A DNA stretch of 64,000 bases from Cylicocyclus nassatus (taxonomy: Eukaryota > Nematoda > Chromadorea > Rhabditida > Strongylidae). A model generated the notes under the pieces. The model searched no databases and was not told the DNA's origin. It saw only the letters and a list, made by a program, of their open reading frames with translations. A program made the translations under genes and the position numbers. The stretch covers positions 105,161,661 through 105,225,660 of the forward strand of contig CATQJL010000001.1 in NCBI GenBank assembly GCA_958299035.1. Direction: 5' to 3'. This document shows, piece by piece, positions 47,547-57,869 of the stretch (positions within the stretch are counted from its first letter, which is position 1; every line of letters begins with the position of its first letter).

Positions 47547-48372
47547 ATAAGCAAAAAAATTGAATTTGAAGAGTTGCTGAAAACTAAAGAAAAAACATTG
47601 CGGTAAGTTTGAAATTTTTCTTTTGACACTAAATCACACAATCGCTTGGGACGGTGTGCTCAGTTCGAAGGAAGATCCGGGCGGATTGTTCCTCAAGGAT
47701 TGTCTTGGGAGCAATCACAGTCTGATGAAGGCGATCGAAGAAACCAACAGAAAGAAATGACTTCTCAAAACGGGAATTTCCTTGTTCTAAAGCAAATCGC
47801 ATCAAAGCCAACCTATTCTTCTATGCATCATTCATGTTTTTCGTTTTGTCATTCTTTTTGAATGTTTTGCTTTGTCTGTCTTAATATACTTGTTCTGAGC
47901 AAGCGAGTTTCTGCGAGTATCTTCCAAGAAATCACTATAAAGAACGCATTTTTAAAGCTCAGAAAAGCACACTGCCAAGTCGAGAGAATGAACTTGCGAC
48001 ATTGTCTTGAAAAAACAGTAAATATATATGCAATACTAAGCAGAAAAACGCAATGTAAAAGACAAATTAAAAAGAACATAGCACGGGGAGAGTTAAGCTT
48101 AATTCCAGTGAGACTCTAACTCTCTTACACTCTTTACCTTTGACACACTCTTACGCACTCCCGCCTTCCAAGGGAGCTGACCCACAGGTCATGCGCCTGC
48201 CACCAAGGCAAGCGATGACCGACGGCGCGGCTGACACCGACCCGCAAATGTTAACCAGCAACTTCAAACTCATCTCCACTGCATGTCCTGCGCGTCTCGT
48301 GAAGTTATTCTTGCACGCATCTACCATTTCATCGTCAAACCATACACTCGCCAAGGCGCCGGGAAGCAGGCA

Positions 48373-48537
48373 CTATTTATTTATTTATTTATTCAAATTT
48401 TATATTTACTTATCTTATTTATCTATTTATTTATTCAAATAAATAAATAAATGAATAAATAAAACCTCAAATTCAATAAAAATTTGGAAGTGTTCTTTGG
48501 AGTTTATTTACTTATTTATTTATTTATTTATTTGCTA
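48373..48537. repeat. (TTTA)n microsatellites in both orientations
   Basis: TTTA runs at 48373-48434 are followed by AAAT runs (48437-48466) and a second TTTA run (48503-48534), so the region can fold on itself. Simple repeats; no coding. Confidence 0.9.
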
Positions 48538-48925
48538 TGCCACTATGCGATGTCATAAAAGCAACCGATCAATATCACGAGCAAAGTTAAGATCAAGAAG
48601 AGGCTTGCAAAGGCGCGCGTGTGTGCCACTTATAGCCGAGGTTGGGTGCCTGCGTGTGGTCTCGAAGGGAACAGGGTAGCCGACGTAAAGCGACGCGAGT
48701 ACTCACGACCGAACTGCGCGGCAACGGTGCTCTTGGTCGCATGTTGTGAGGAGGGGACGATCGCGAGCCGCCACAACGGGTGCCAAAATCGAATTGCAAC
48801 AACGAAAAGAGACGAGCGGAAAAAGCACGACAGAGACGAACAGAGACGACGGCGGACTTTAGCCCGAGATCTCTACGTTGCTTGAGATCCTGCAGCATTA
48901 CATACAATCTTATGGCATGCGACTA

Positions 48926-49039
48926 CTAGGGGATATGACAATCTTGCGAAGACAAAAACCGCTTTATAACTGCAACAGTTTGCTCAAGGTTCAGGCGAAG
49001 TTGCTGTTCCGCATTCAACTCAAGCAGCCTTTCGGGAAA
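48926..49039 (-). other. Exon-like segment, probable last exon of an unrecognised minus-strand gene
   Basis: After a CTAGTTTTCAG acceptor, 37 codons read FPERLLELNAEQQLRLNLEQ and onward to a TAG at 48926-48928, predicting an amphipathic helix. A second exon-like piece on the same strand (about 49175-49235) lies between ATACAG and GTGAGT. I could not join the two in phase. Confidence is limited to this being exon-like. Confidence 0.35.
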
Positions 49040-49434
49040 CTGAAAACTAGGCGTAATACAGGGAAGAAATGTCAAAGAAAAACCATTGGAGCTTTGAGGG
49101 ATGTCTCTCAACTTCCAGAACAAAAAATCGCATAATTAGCTACTGCAGAATCCATCAACTACTCACTCAATGTGCTCTGTTCATTACTGAAGACTGTGGG
49201 ATTTGAATCCATAGTTGTCCTGAATGCTTCCTGTATCTTCCAAGTAAAAATTGCTCTTTTTTCAAATTGGAAGAACAGAGTATAACAGGCTCTATCTCGA
49301 AGGTATGACTACTGTCCTTTGGTTGTGTAAAACTTCAGGAATTTCGGTCGCAACCTTGTCGTCATTTGAACGCAAATAGCCTTTCACTCCCTACTCCTTT
49401 CGCACCTGTTTTCTTTGTTGGTTATGCTTACGCC

Positions 49435-49850
49435 TTTTGGCCGCTACACTGCACCGTTTGATCGATACAATTCAGCCTTTCAGTCGCTACACTGTATCCA
49501 TTTAGTCGCTACATTGTAGCTTAACGCGATATACATAACCTTTTTAAAAAGTCTTGATGGTACAATTAATATAATTCACTACACCGTATTCATAGGTAGT
49601 AACACTGTAGTCTTGATCGCTATCTGTAGCCTTGGTCGCTACAGTGTAGCCGTTGTTTGCTACACTGTAGCCATTTGATCGCTATACTTAGCCTTGGCCG
49701 CTACACTGTAGCCATTTGACCGTTACAACGTAGTCATTTGATCGCTCTATTATAGCCTCTACTAGAGCTACGGTGTAGTCATTTGGTCGCTACAGCGTAG
49801 TCATTTGATTGCTACACTTTAGCCTTGGTCGCTACATTGTAGTCGTTAAC
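49435..49850 (+). repeat. Minisatellite of ~20-21 bp units (CGCTACACTGTAGCC)
   Basis: More than a dozen diverged units of the form TTTGATCGCTACACTGTAGCC. Each unit contains the palindrome CTACACTGTAG or a variant, so every repeat can form a small hairpin. Non-coding. Confidence 0.8.
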
Positions 49851-49959
49851 TCAAGTCCTGTCTGTATCCGACCTCTATATGTAGAGAAGCACCGTGCGAG
49901 TGAGTGCTAACCATGTACGCGAAACGAGCAGCGCAAACTCATTGTCATGAAGACAAATG

Positions 49960-50255
49960 TTACGATGGACAGAGCCACATTGAAAGAACACGTCTGCAGT
50001 GACGTATACGAGCCAAAGTAAAGGTACCTCCCCGCCAAGAAAATGCAGTTGAAGAGGTTACGGTGGCATGGACATGCAGAAGGTAAGAAAACCGTACCAT
50101 AATGTTATCCTTTACAGTGGAGGCCCTAAGTGAAAGGCCGAGGGGTAGACCCAAGATGAGGTGGACGGACTGAGTCAAGGCCGACCTACGAGAACTTGGA
50201 ATAGATGCAGGTTTTGCTCAGATGGAGGAACGTGGAGATGCCATGTGGTAGTGAG
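49960..50255 (+). pseudogene. Fragment of RTE reverse-transcriptase C-terminus
   Basis: Frame-shifting translation gives MQLKRLRWHGHAE, then SERPRGRPKMRWTD, then KADLRELGID, which is the order at the end of RTE-type ORFs (compare the copy at 57855-61049). It is interrupted by stops. It is a 5'-truncated old insertion of a subfamily different from the 26790 fragment. Confidence 0.75.
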
Positions 50256-51086
50256 AAAAAAGCTTATAATTTTCGACGGTTCTACAGATAGCGAGATCTG
50301 AATTTACCTTCCCAACATTTGGCTGGTGTATTATCACTTATAAAGTCGCCTTTTTAACGAATAAAGAACAATTTCTTTGCGAAAAGATATAGCTTAGCAG
50401 CTGATCATTGACATCTTCCAAGGAAAGGAAACTTAGTGGCCGTGGCTATTTAGAATGCGAAGTGTATTATAAAAAGTCTCGAACAGTTGTTTTTAAGTCC
50501 TCACTATCTGTGAAACCTCTTCTGAGGGGAGTTATGACTTCACGGCATGATGCTGCTTAGGAAAACCTTAGAATAGTAGTAGTATTTTAGACTGATTATC
50601 ATATTCAGCAGTTAAAGAGGCAAGAAAACATTGTATCGATGGTTTTGACCCTCCGCAGTATAGGAATTTATTCTTAAAAAATGTTTATAACTCCACCCAG
50701 CTTATTGTTTCGTAGTACGACAGTTTTCGAGCTAAAATATAAAGGCGTATTCATCAATATACACTTAATCATGAATGACCACGGTTATCAAGTATTCCCT
50801 TATTGCTCAGAAAATCACGCAAATGTTTTCTGAATATTCTTGTCAAACTTCGTTATCGGTGTCCATGTGAAATACCAGTAAAAGGTTCTACTCTACTCTC
50901 ACAGTTTTAGGAGGCAACGTATTGCTGTCATAAGAAGGACAGTGCTGAAAAAACAACGTAAATCATCAAAAATTTGCAGCACAATATAATGAGCTATACT
51001 TCCCTTGAAACCTTGTAGTGAAGCTGTTCTAACCGTTCACGTAACTAATAGCTTTGCTCTGTTTCGATTGCCCGTTTTGAAAATTT
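50256..51086. other. Unassigned AT-rich stretch
   Basis: I see no supported exon, RNA gene or repeat end here. Confidence 0.35.
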
Positions 51087-51476
51087 ATGAGCCGTTTTGG
51101 CCCCAGGAAATGCAGCTTAAGTGCCGTTTTTCGCACCGGCACTCGAACAACGAAGATTCCCGTGCTGAACGTCCTCAACTGTAGTGGAAATGATGAGGTG
51201 AGTGTAAATTATTCTGTTTTTTGAACAAATAGCTAATGTGAGCAACATCAGCTGAGGTATTTTTGATAAAGTCGTACATTAGATTCCAGCCAAGAACTTG
51301 CATTCCTCAAACGGTTAGATGATGATTTACTAATTTTGATTAGACGAAATTGGAAATCGCTTCCTAAAATAATATACTCCGTAATCTAAAATAGACGTTA
51401 AGGATCCTTAGAATGCTATAGTTTGCAGAAGGTTGGCCAACCTATTCCTCAAAGCTTTCTTAGTAGTCTCAAATGA
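51087..51476 (+). CDS. Candidate two-exon small gene, 52 aa, unrecognised
   Basis: Exon 1 (51087-51197) begins MSRFGPRKCSLSAVFRTG and ends NDE at a GTGAGT donor. Exon 2 (51429-51476) follows a TTTGCAG acceptor and ends SSLK before TGA. Both are phase 0. The product is basic and has no known motif. It could be the start of a longer gene, or chance. Confidence 0.3.
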
Positions 51477-52502
51477 AAATTCCAAAAATCAGCTGGAGCA
51501 AAAAAAAGGTAGAGTAGGTTAAACAGGTTAAGATAACTTGAGAGCTTCTTTGATTATTTCAGCATATAGCGGATGGATGACATCTAAAACGTGGCCGTAA
51601 AAAAAAGAGAAAGCGCATCATATTTTCGCCATGGTCGTCGATCTTTTTCCCAAAAATAGGAATTTCGCAAATAGCAGAAAACGACGAACAACTTTGGCAC
51701 CAACCCAAACTTACTGGTTAATTCTGTAAACTGAGTCTAGGCTTTCTGATTGAACACAAACACCATTTTAGAATACTGTCATTTCCTATTTCTCTTCTTA
51801 TTGTTTTTTCCCAAAATTCATAGCTATATTTAGTAAAGTCGTTCACTCAATTTTGCTCATTTAGAAAAAGTGTGTCGTGTCGTAACGGGCATGAAACTTA
51901 TATTGTTAACTCCGGAATCTAGTGCAATGTTCCAATCTTTCGAAATTCAAAAACAGTACTCCTGTACCCTTTAGCTTCAACTTCAATCCAACACTTGTTC
52001 TCACAACTAGATACCTACATAAGATGCACGTGACTTACTCCTTTTGATATCACAATCTGCAAAACAGAGCACAAGGAGCTGTGACTTCTCAAAAATTAGT
52101 GCAGTAGAATCATGCAATTCCTTGAGAAGTTGACAAAATAAAACTGGATCGAGATACTCTAAATATCTATTTCTCTACATGAAGTCTCAACTTCATGTAT
52201 GCACCAGTGGAGGTCCGAGGGGCCCCACCCCCGAAAATGGGTTGCGAAATTTCTAAAAGTTACCTATATGAATTATAAAAACGTGCAAGTGACTTGTTTA
52301 TACTTGTTAATAATAAAAATAATTCCTAAAACTTTTTAAGAATTCAAATCAGCCTTGTAAAAAATTTCCGGGGGCGTGCCAGAGATGCGATAGTGGGAGT
52401 CGATCCTCCCCTACCTTCACTTTTGAGCTGGTACAGGGTGACCACTTTTGGAATAAGAAATCACTTTTGGTATAAGAAATTTTTTCGCTGGACGATAAAG
52501 AA
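51477..52502. other. Unassigned AT-rich stretch
   Basis: No coding or RNA feature is supported. A short C-rich patch lies at 52210-52230. Confidence 0.35.
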
Positions 52503-52650
52503 GGAAAATAAGCAAAACAAATGCAAAAGAGATCATTGAAAGCATATTTTTATGTATACACCGTCAAAATATCTAAAATAAACGTGCTTATCAAATAATG
52601 CTTGGAAGTAAGACTCAGCGGAACTGTACGTATTCCATTAATTAAATTTT

Positions 52651-54800
52651 GTTATAATGTACAGCGAAGAAAATCGGTCCAGGCAGTAACGGCCGAGAAC
52701 CAGAATTTTGAATAATTAGATAGTGAAAAATCATGTGAAGTTTCCACTTTTATAAATCTGTTGTTTGGAGATGTCAGCGGTTGCGACTTCAAAGGTTTTA
52801 AAGAGTAAATGGTGCTCTATCAGAGAGTGAAAAAATCGAGTCGATTTTTCAGTAGCACAGATGAAATGTGCCAGTTTTGAGTTTTTCGATAAAGCCCAGT
52901 TCGCGTGCACAGGTTCAGCGAATATTTTGTCAACGTGATTTTTTACTTATTTCTTTCACAAACATGCACTGTCGTAATAAATGGACAGCAAAACTCTGTG
53001 AAGTTTTCCCTGAGTTTTTACGGATATAAATAACTTAGAAAAAGAGCGTGATCAGTGGGAGATCCCGTTCGGGATCACACAATAACGAATGATCTCAGCT
53101 TATACAGCAAAGTGCTGCTAATCATTGTGCTACAATATTAGGGTAGTAGAGCCTCCCAAAGTTGAACAAACAAGGAAAAACATAGATCCCCATAGCAGCG
53201 AGCTATGAAACGGAAACTACCTCTCCGGGTAACTTAACCGGACGGGCACCGCCCCGGATGTTATTATTCTGACTACATGGGAACGAATGCTAATGAAGCA
53301 AATACAGGGAATAATATCTTTAACTCATCTCAGCGAAACCGAGAATTTGCATTTTCATGACCTTTTTACGTTAAAATGAAGGTTTCTGTGGAATTTTCGC
53401 CAGAATTCAGGACAAAGTTCCTCAGTTAACCTCTCATTTGACTAAAATAGAGTTTCAAAAGTTTAGGAAAGCTGTTGGAGTTAGAGAAAAACGAGAAACT
53501 GCGCTTACATTTGCGCAGAAAGTTGCGCACGGAAACGCCAGTTTATCTCGTTAATGAGTGACTTTCAAACTTTGGGACGTTGTCAGTTCTCCTCGTCGTG
53601 TTATGACGATCAGAACGATATATAATGTTGCAGGGTTTTGTTGAGACCCCGCGGAGATCTATTACCAGAGCCAAAGCCCCGTCGGCTCTGGTCTGTCTCC
53701 GCTGCTCGTCTGCGTCTCCGCGCGCTGCGCGCTACTTCGGTACCCCAAACGCGGGGCGCGGGGCATTTGGCTCTGGTACCCTTTTTCTTCGCTGTTTCGA
53801 ACCCAATTTTAACAAGCTATATATCATTTTGAAGCTCTTGATCTCTATTTCTACGCTGACAACGTCTCAAAACCACATTTTTTGATTTGGTCGAGAAATC
53901 CGGCAAAAACCTTGATTTCGAAAATTTCTTGTTTTTCTCCCACTTTAAATCTTTTCACATGGTTTTTCCGTGCATTCTATAGATCTTGCTTCTTTTCATA
54001 AAGCAGACAAGCACTCAGCCCTTATCTCTTCGATTACGGTGAAATTTTTTGCGAAAAATTGTAAAAAGTGCGTTTTTCTTTGCTTTGCTCTATTTCAGTG
54101 CTTTCGCAGCGATTTTTTTCCAGGTTGCTCAGAACAATAAGCGCAACAATCCAGACAACGTCCCAGCAAACAGGAACGTCAATGAGGGGGTAAAAACTCA
54201 AATGACGCATCAAAAATCAGAACCCCGTGTTGCGAATTGCTGGTCGTGGAACGAAAACTTGCACTCTGAAAAGCCGCCGAATGAAAGACTTCAACCTTAT
54301 TGCAGCGTTTTTATCCGGTTTACAGCAGTTTCTTTTGCTTTTTATATCTGTTCTACGTCATTTTCTCTTCTCTGATCTTCTTTTGACAGCCTTCACTATT
54401 TATGACGTCAGATGTTCAAACAACCTTCACTTTTGGCGCCCTGTCTCTAGACTATTGAAGGTATGAATGTAATGGAGGGAGGCCGCCAGGGGAGATTTGT
54501 GATGAAAAGTCTCCTCCCCGGGCATAATTCGTAGGAGGCCCCAAACCCCCACATATTATATATCCTCTGAAAGCTCTTGATGAAAAGAATCTAACCTATG
54601 AAGCAGCAACATGATTTATGCAGTTCTGAAGAAGTTATGAGCTGTTGAATTTCAAAAAACGCCTTTTTACCTGCTTTTTCAAGACTCTGAATCTTGGCGC
54701 TGTTTTATTCTGATAAGGCAAACCTTACTCTGCAAAACCTATGAAGTCGCAACATCACGCACTTTCACATTCAAGATTTATATGAGATTAAGTAAGTTTT
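52651..54800 (+). repeat. 2.15 kb tandem duplication, copy 1
   Basis: Begins GTTATAATGTACAGCGAAG just inside the left inverted repeat. Nearly identical to 54801-56948: about nine single-base changes and one 2-base indel noticed by eye. Contains a GC-rich patch (53640-53775) bordered by inverted ACCAGAGCCAAA and TTTGGCTCTGGT. Open frames here (for example 53625-53885 and 54049-54375) recur in copy 2 simply because of the duplication, and no protein family is recognised. Confidence 0.9.
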
Positions 54801-56948
54801 GTTATAACGTACAGCGAAGAAAATCAGTCCAGGCAGTAACGGCCGAGAACCAGAATTTTGAATAATTAGATAGTGAAAAATCATGTGAAGTTTCCACTTT
54901 TATAAATCTGTTGTTTGGAGATGTCAGCGGTTGCGACTTCAAAGGTTTTAAAGAGTAAATGGTGCTCTATCAGAGAGTGAAAAAATCGAGTCGATTTTTC
55001 AGTAGCACAGATGAAATGTGCCAGTTTTGAGTTTTTCGATAAAGCCCAGTTCGCGTGCACAGGTTCAGCGAATATTTTGTCAACGTGATTTTTTACTTAT
55101 TTCTTTCACAAACATGCACTGTCGTAATAAATGGACAGCAAAACTCTGTGAAGTTTTCCTTGAGTTTTTACGGATATAAATAACTTTGAAAAAGAGCGTG
55201 ATCAGTGGGAGATCCCGTTCGGGATCACACAATAACGAATGATCTCAGCTTATACAGCAAAGTGCTGCTAATCATTGTGCTACAATATTAGGGTAGTAGA
55301 GCCTCCCAAAGTTGAACAAACAAGGAAAAACATAGATCCCCATAGCAGCGAGCTATGAAACGGAAACTACCTCTCCGGGTAACTTAACCGGACGGGCACC
55401 GCCCCGGATGTTATTATTCTGACTACATGGGAACGAATGCTAATGAAGCAAATAGGGAATAATATCTTTAACTCATCTCAGCGAAACCGAGAATTTGCGT
55501 TTTCATGACCTTTTTACGTTAAAATGAAGGTTTCTGTGGAATTTTCGCCAGAATTCAGGACAAAGTTCCTCAGTTAACCTCTCATTTGACTAAAATAGAG
55601 TTTCAAAAGTTTAGGAAAGCTGTTGGAGTTAGAGAAAAACGAGAAACTGCGCTTACATTTGCGCAGAAAGTTGCGCACGGAAACGCCAGTTTATCTCGTT
55701 AATGAGTGACTTTCAAACTTTGGGACGTTGTCAGTTCTCCTCGTCGTGTTATGACGATCAGAACGATATGTAATGTTGCAGGGTTTTGTTGAGACCCCGC
55801 GGAGATCTATTACCAGAGCCAAAGCCCCGTCGGCTCTGGTCTGTCTCCGCTGCTCGTCTGCGTCTCCGCGCGCTGCGCGCTACTTCGGTACCCCAAACGC
55901 GGGGCGCGGGGCATTTGGCTCTGGTACCCTTTTTCTTCGCTGTTTCGAACCCAATTTTAACAAGCTATATATCATTTTGAAGCTCTTGATCTCTATTTCT
56001 ACGCTGACAACGTCTCAAAACCACATTTTTTAATTTGGTCGAGAAATCCGGCAAAAACCTTGATTTCGAAAATTTCTTGTTTTTCTCCCACTTTAAATCT
56101 TTTCACATGGTTTTTCCGTGCATTCTATAGATCTTGCTTCTTTTCATAAAGCAGACAAGCACTCAGCCCTTATCTCTTCGATTACGGTGAAATTTTTTGC
56201 GAAAAATTGTAAAAAGTGCGTTTTTCTTTGCTTTGCTCTATTTCAGTGCTTTCGCAGCGATTTTTTTCCAGGTTGCTCAGAACAATAAGCGCAACAATCC
56301 AGACAACGTCCCAGCAAACAGGAACGTCAATGAGGGGGTAAAAACTCAAATGACGCATCAAAAATCAGAACCCCGTGTTGCGAATTGCTGGTCGTGGAAC
56401 GAAAACTTGCACTCTGAAAAGCCGCCGAATGAAAGACTTCAACCTTATTGCAGCGTTTTTATCCGGTTTACAGCAGTTTCTTTTGCTTTTTATATCTGTT
56501 CTACGTCATTTTCTCTTCTCTGATCTTCTTTTGACAGCCTTCACTATTTATGACGTCAGATGTTCAAACAACCTTCACTTTTGGCGCCCTGTCTCTAGAC
56601 TATTGAAGGTATGAATGTAATGGAGGGAGGCCGCCAGGGGAGATTTGTGATGAAAAGTCTCCTCCCCGGGCATAATTCGTAGGAGGCCCCAAACCCCCAC
56701 ATATTATATATCCTCTGAAAGCTCTTGATGAAAAGAATCTAACCTATGAAGCAGCAACATGATTTATGCAGTTCTGAAGAAGTTATGAGCTGTTGAATTT
56801 CAAAAAACGCCTTTTTACCTGCTTTTTCAAGACTCTGAATCTTGGCGCTGTTTTATTCTGATAAGGCAAACCTTACTCTACAAAACCTATGAAGTCGCAA
56901 CATCACGCACTTTCACATTCAAGATTTATATGAGATTAAGTAAGTTTT
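54801..56948 (+). repeat. 2.15 kb tandem duplication, copy 2
   Basis: Direct repeat of 52651-54800, starting GTTATAACGTACAGCGAAG. The 2-base indel lies near 55454, where copy 1 has ATACAGGG and copy 2 ATAGGG. The high identity means a recent duplication, or an assembly duplicate that read depth would reveal. Confidence 0.9.
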
Positions 56949-57488
56949 GTTATAATGTACAGCGAAGAAAGTAGATCGACCCAGGCAGTAACGGCCGAGA
57001 ACTAGAATTTTGAATAATTAAATAGTGAAAAATTATGCGAAGTTTCCACCGTTATAAATCTGTTGTTTGAAGATGTCAGCGGTTGCGACTTCAAAGGTTT
57101 TAAAGAATGAATGGTGCTCTATCAGACAGTGAAAAAATCGAATCGATTTGGGAGATAGTCGTCAAAAACCAGAATTCTAAAGATTTACGCCATTTTTGCG
57201 TGTTTTTGTTGTTTTACTGTCAGTTGCCAAAAAACACGCAAAAATGGCGTAAATTTTTAGAATTCTGGTTTTCGACGACTATCTTCCAAATCGACTCGAT
57301 TTTTTCACTGTCTGATAGAGCACCATTCATTCTTTAAAACCTTTGAAGTCGCAACCGCTGACATCTTCAAACAACAGATTTATAACAGTGGAAACTTCGC
57401 ATAATTTTTCACTATTTAATTATTCAAAATTCTAGTTTACGGCCGTTACTGCCTGGATCGATCTACTTTCTTCGCTGTACATTATAAC
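56949..57488. repeat. Large palindrome with ~255-bp arms at the right end
   Basis: A third, partial copy of the unit start (56949 to about 57204) is followed, after a loop of about 25 bases containing GTTTTACTGTCAG, by its reverse complement (to 57488). The right inverted repeat is thus itself one arm of a fold-back. The arms are very similar but not identical. Confidence 0.88.
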
Positions 57489-57837
57489 AAAACTTATTTA
57501 ATGAAATACGTATAGTTCCGCTGAGTTTTACTTTCAAACATTATTTGATAAGCACGTTGTTTTAGTCCAGTGTGTCACCTCTGCTTCGTAGAGGCTCGCA
57601 CTGGTTTTCCTATCCGTATGCCTCACTCATTCTCGCATAACATGACATTGAAACTTACCGCGCAATGCCTGCCTTCACGAATAAATCGTAAACAACTATT
57701 CATTCCGAGAGCTTTTTCGTGTGAGATCGACATTCTGTGTGTATGAAACTTTGGAGAACAAACACAGATTTAGAACACTTTTGCATTTTTTCATGGTCGC
57801 CATAAAGATAATATCCATCCTGACCTACATCTCTGTG

Positions 57838-57854
57838 CAAAAATTTCCTAAAAT
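57838..57854. repeat. Target-site duplication of the RTE, 3' side
   Basis: CAAAAATTTCCTAAAAT on the plus strand, repeated exactly at 61050-61066. Variable-length duplications of this size are typical of LINE insertion by target-primed reverse transcription. Confidence 0.88.
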
Positions 57855-57869
57855 TTTTTTCATCCTTGC

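Noticed and set aside
48593..48907. Arg-rich ORF in a GC-rich patch
   Set aside because: Composition effect; the opposite strand is equally open and no family fits.
49435..49850. CRISPR-like array
   Set aside because: Units are short, diverged and head-to-tail with no unique spacers; it is a minisatellite in a eukaryotic context.
53625..56614. Identical open frames in two places (for example 53625-53885 and 55773-56033) as a gene pair
   Set aside because: They recur because the whole 2.15 kb block is duplicated. No family, splice logic or start context supports coding.
57560..57610. Helitron 3' end (hairpin followed by CTAA on the minus strand)
   Set aside because: The base after CTAA is A, not the expected T, and the opposite end has no convincing partner.
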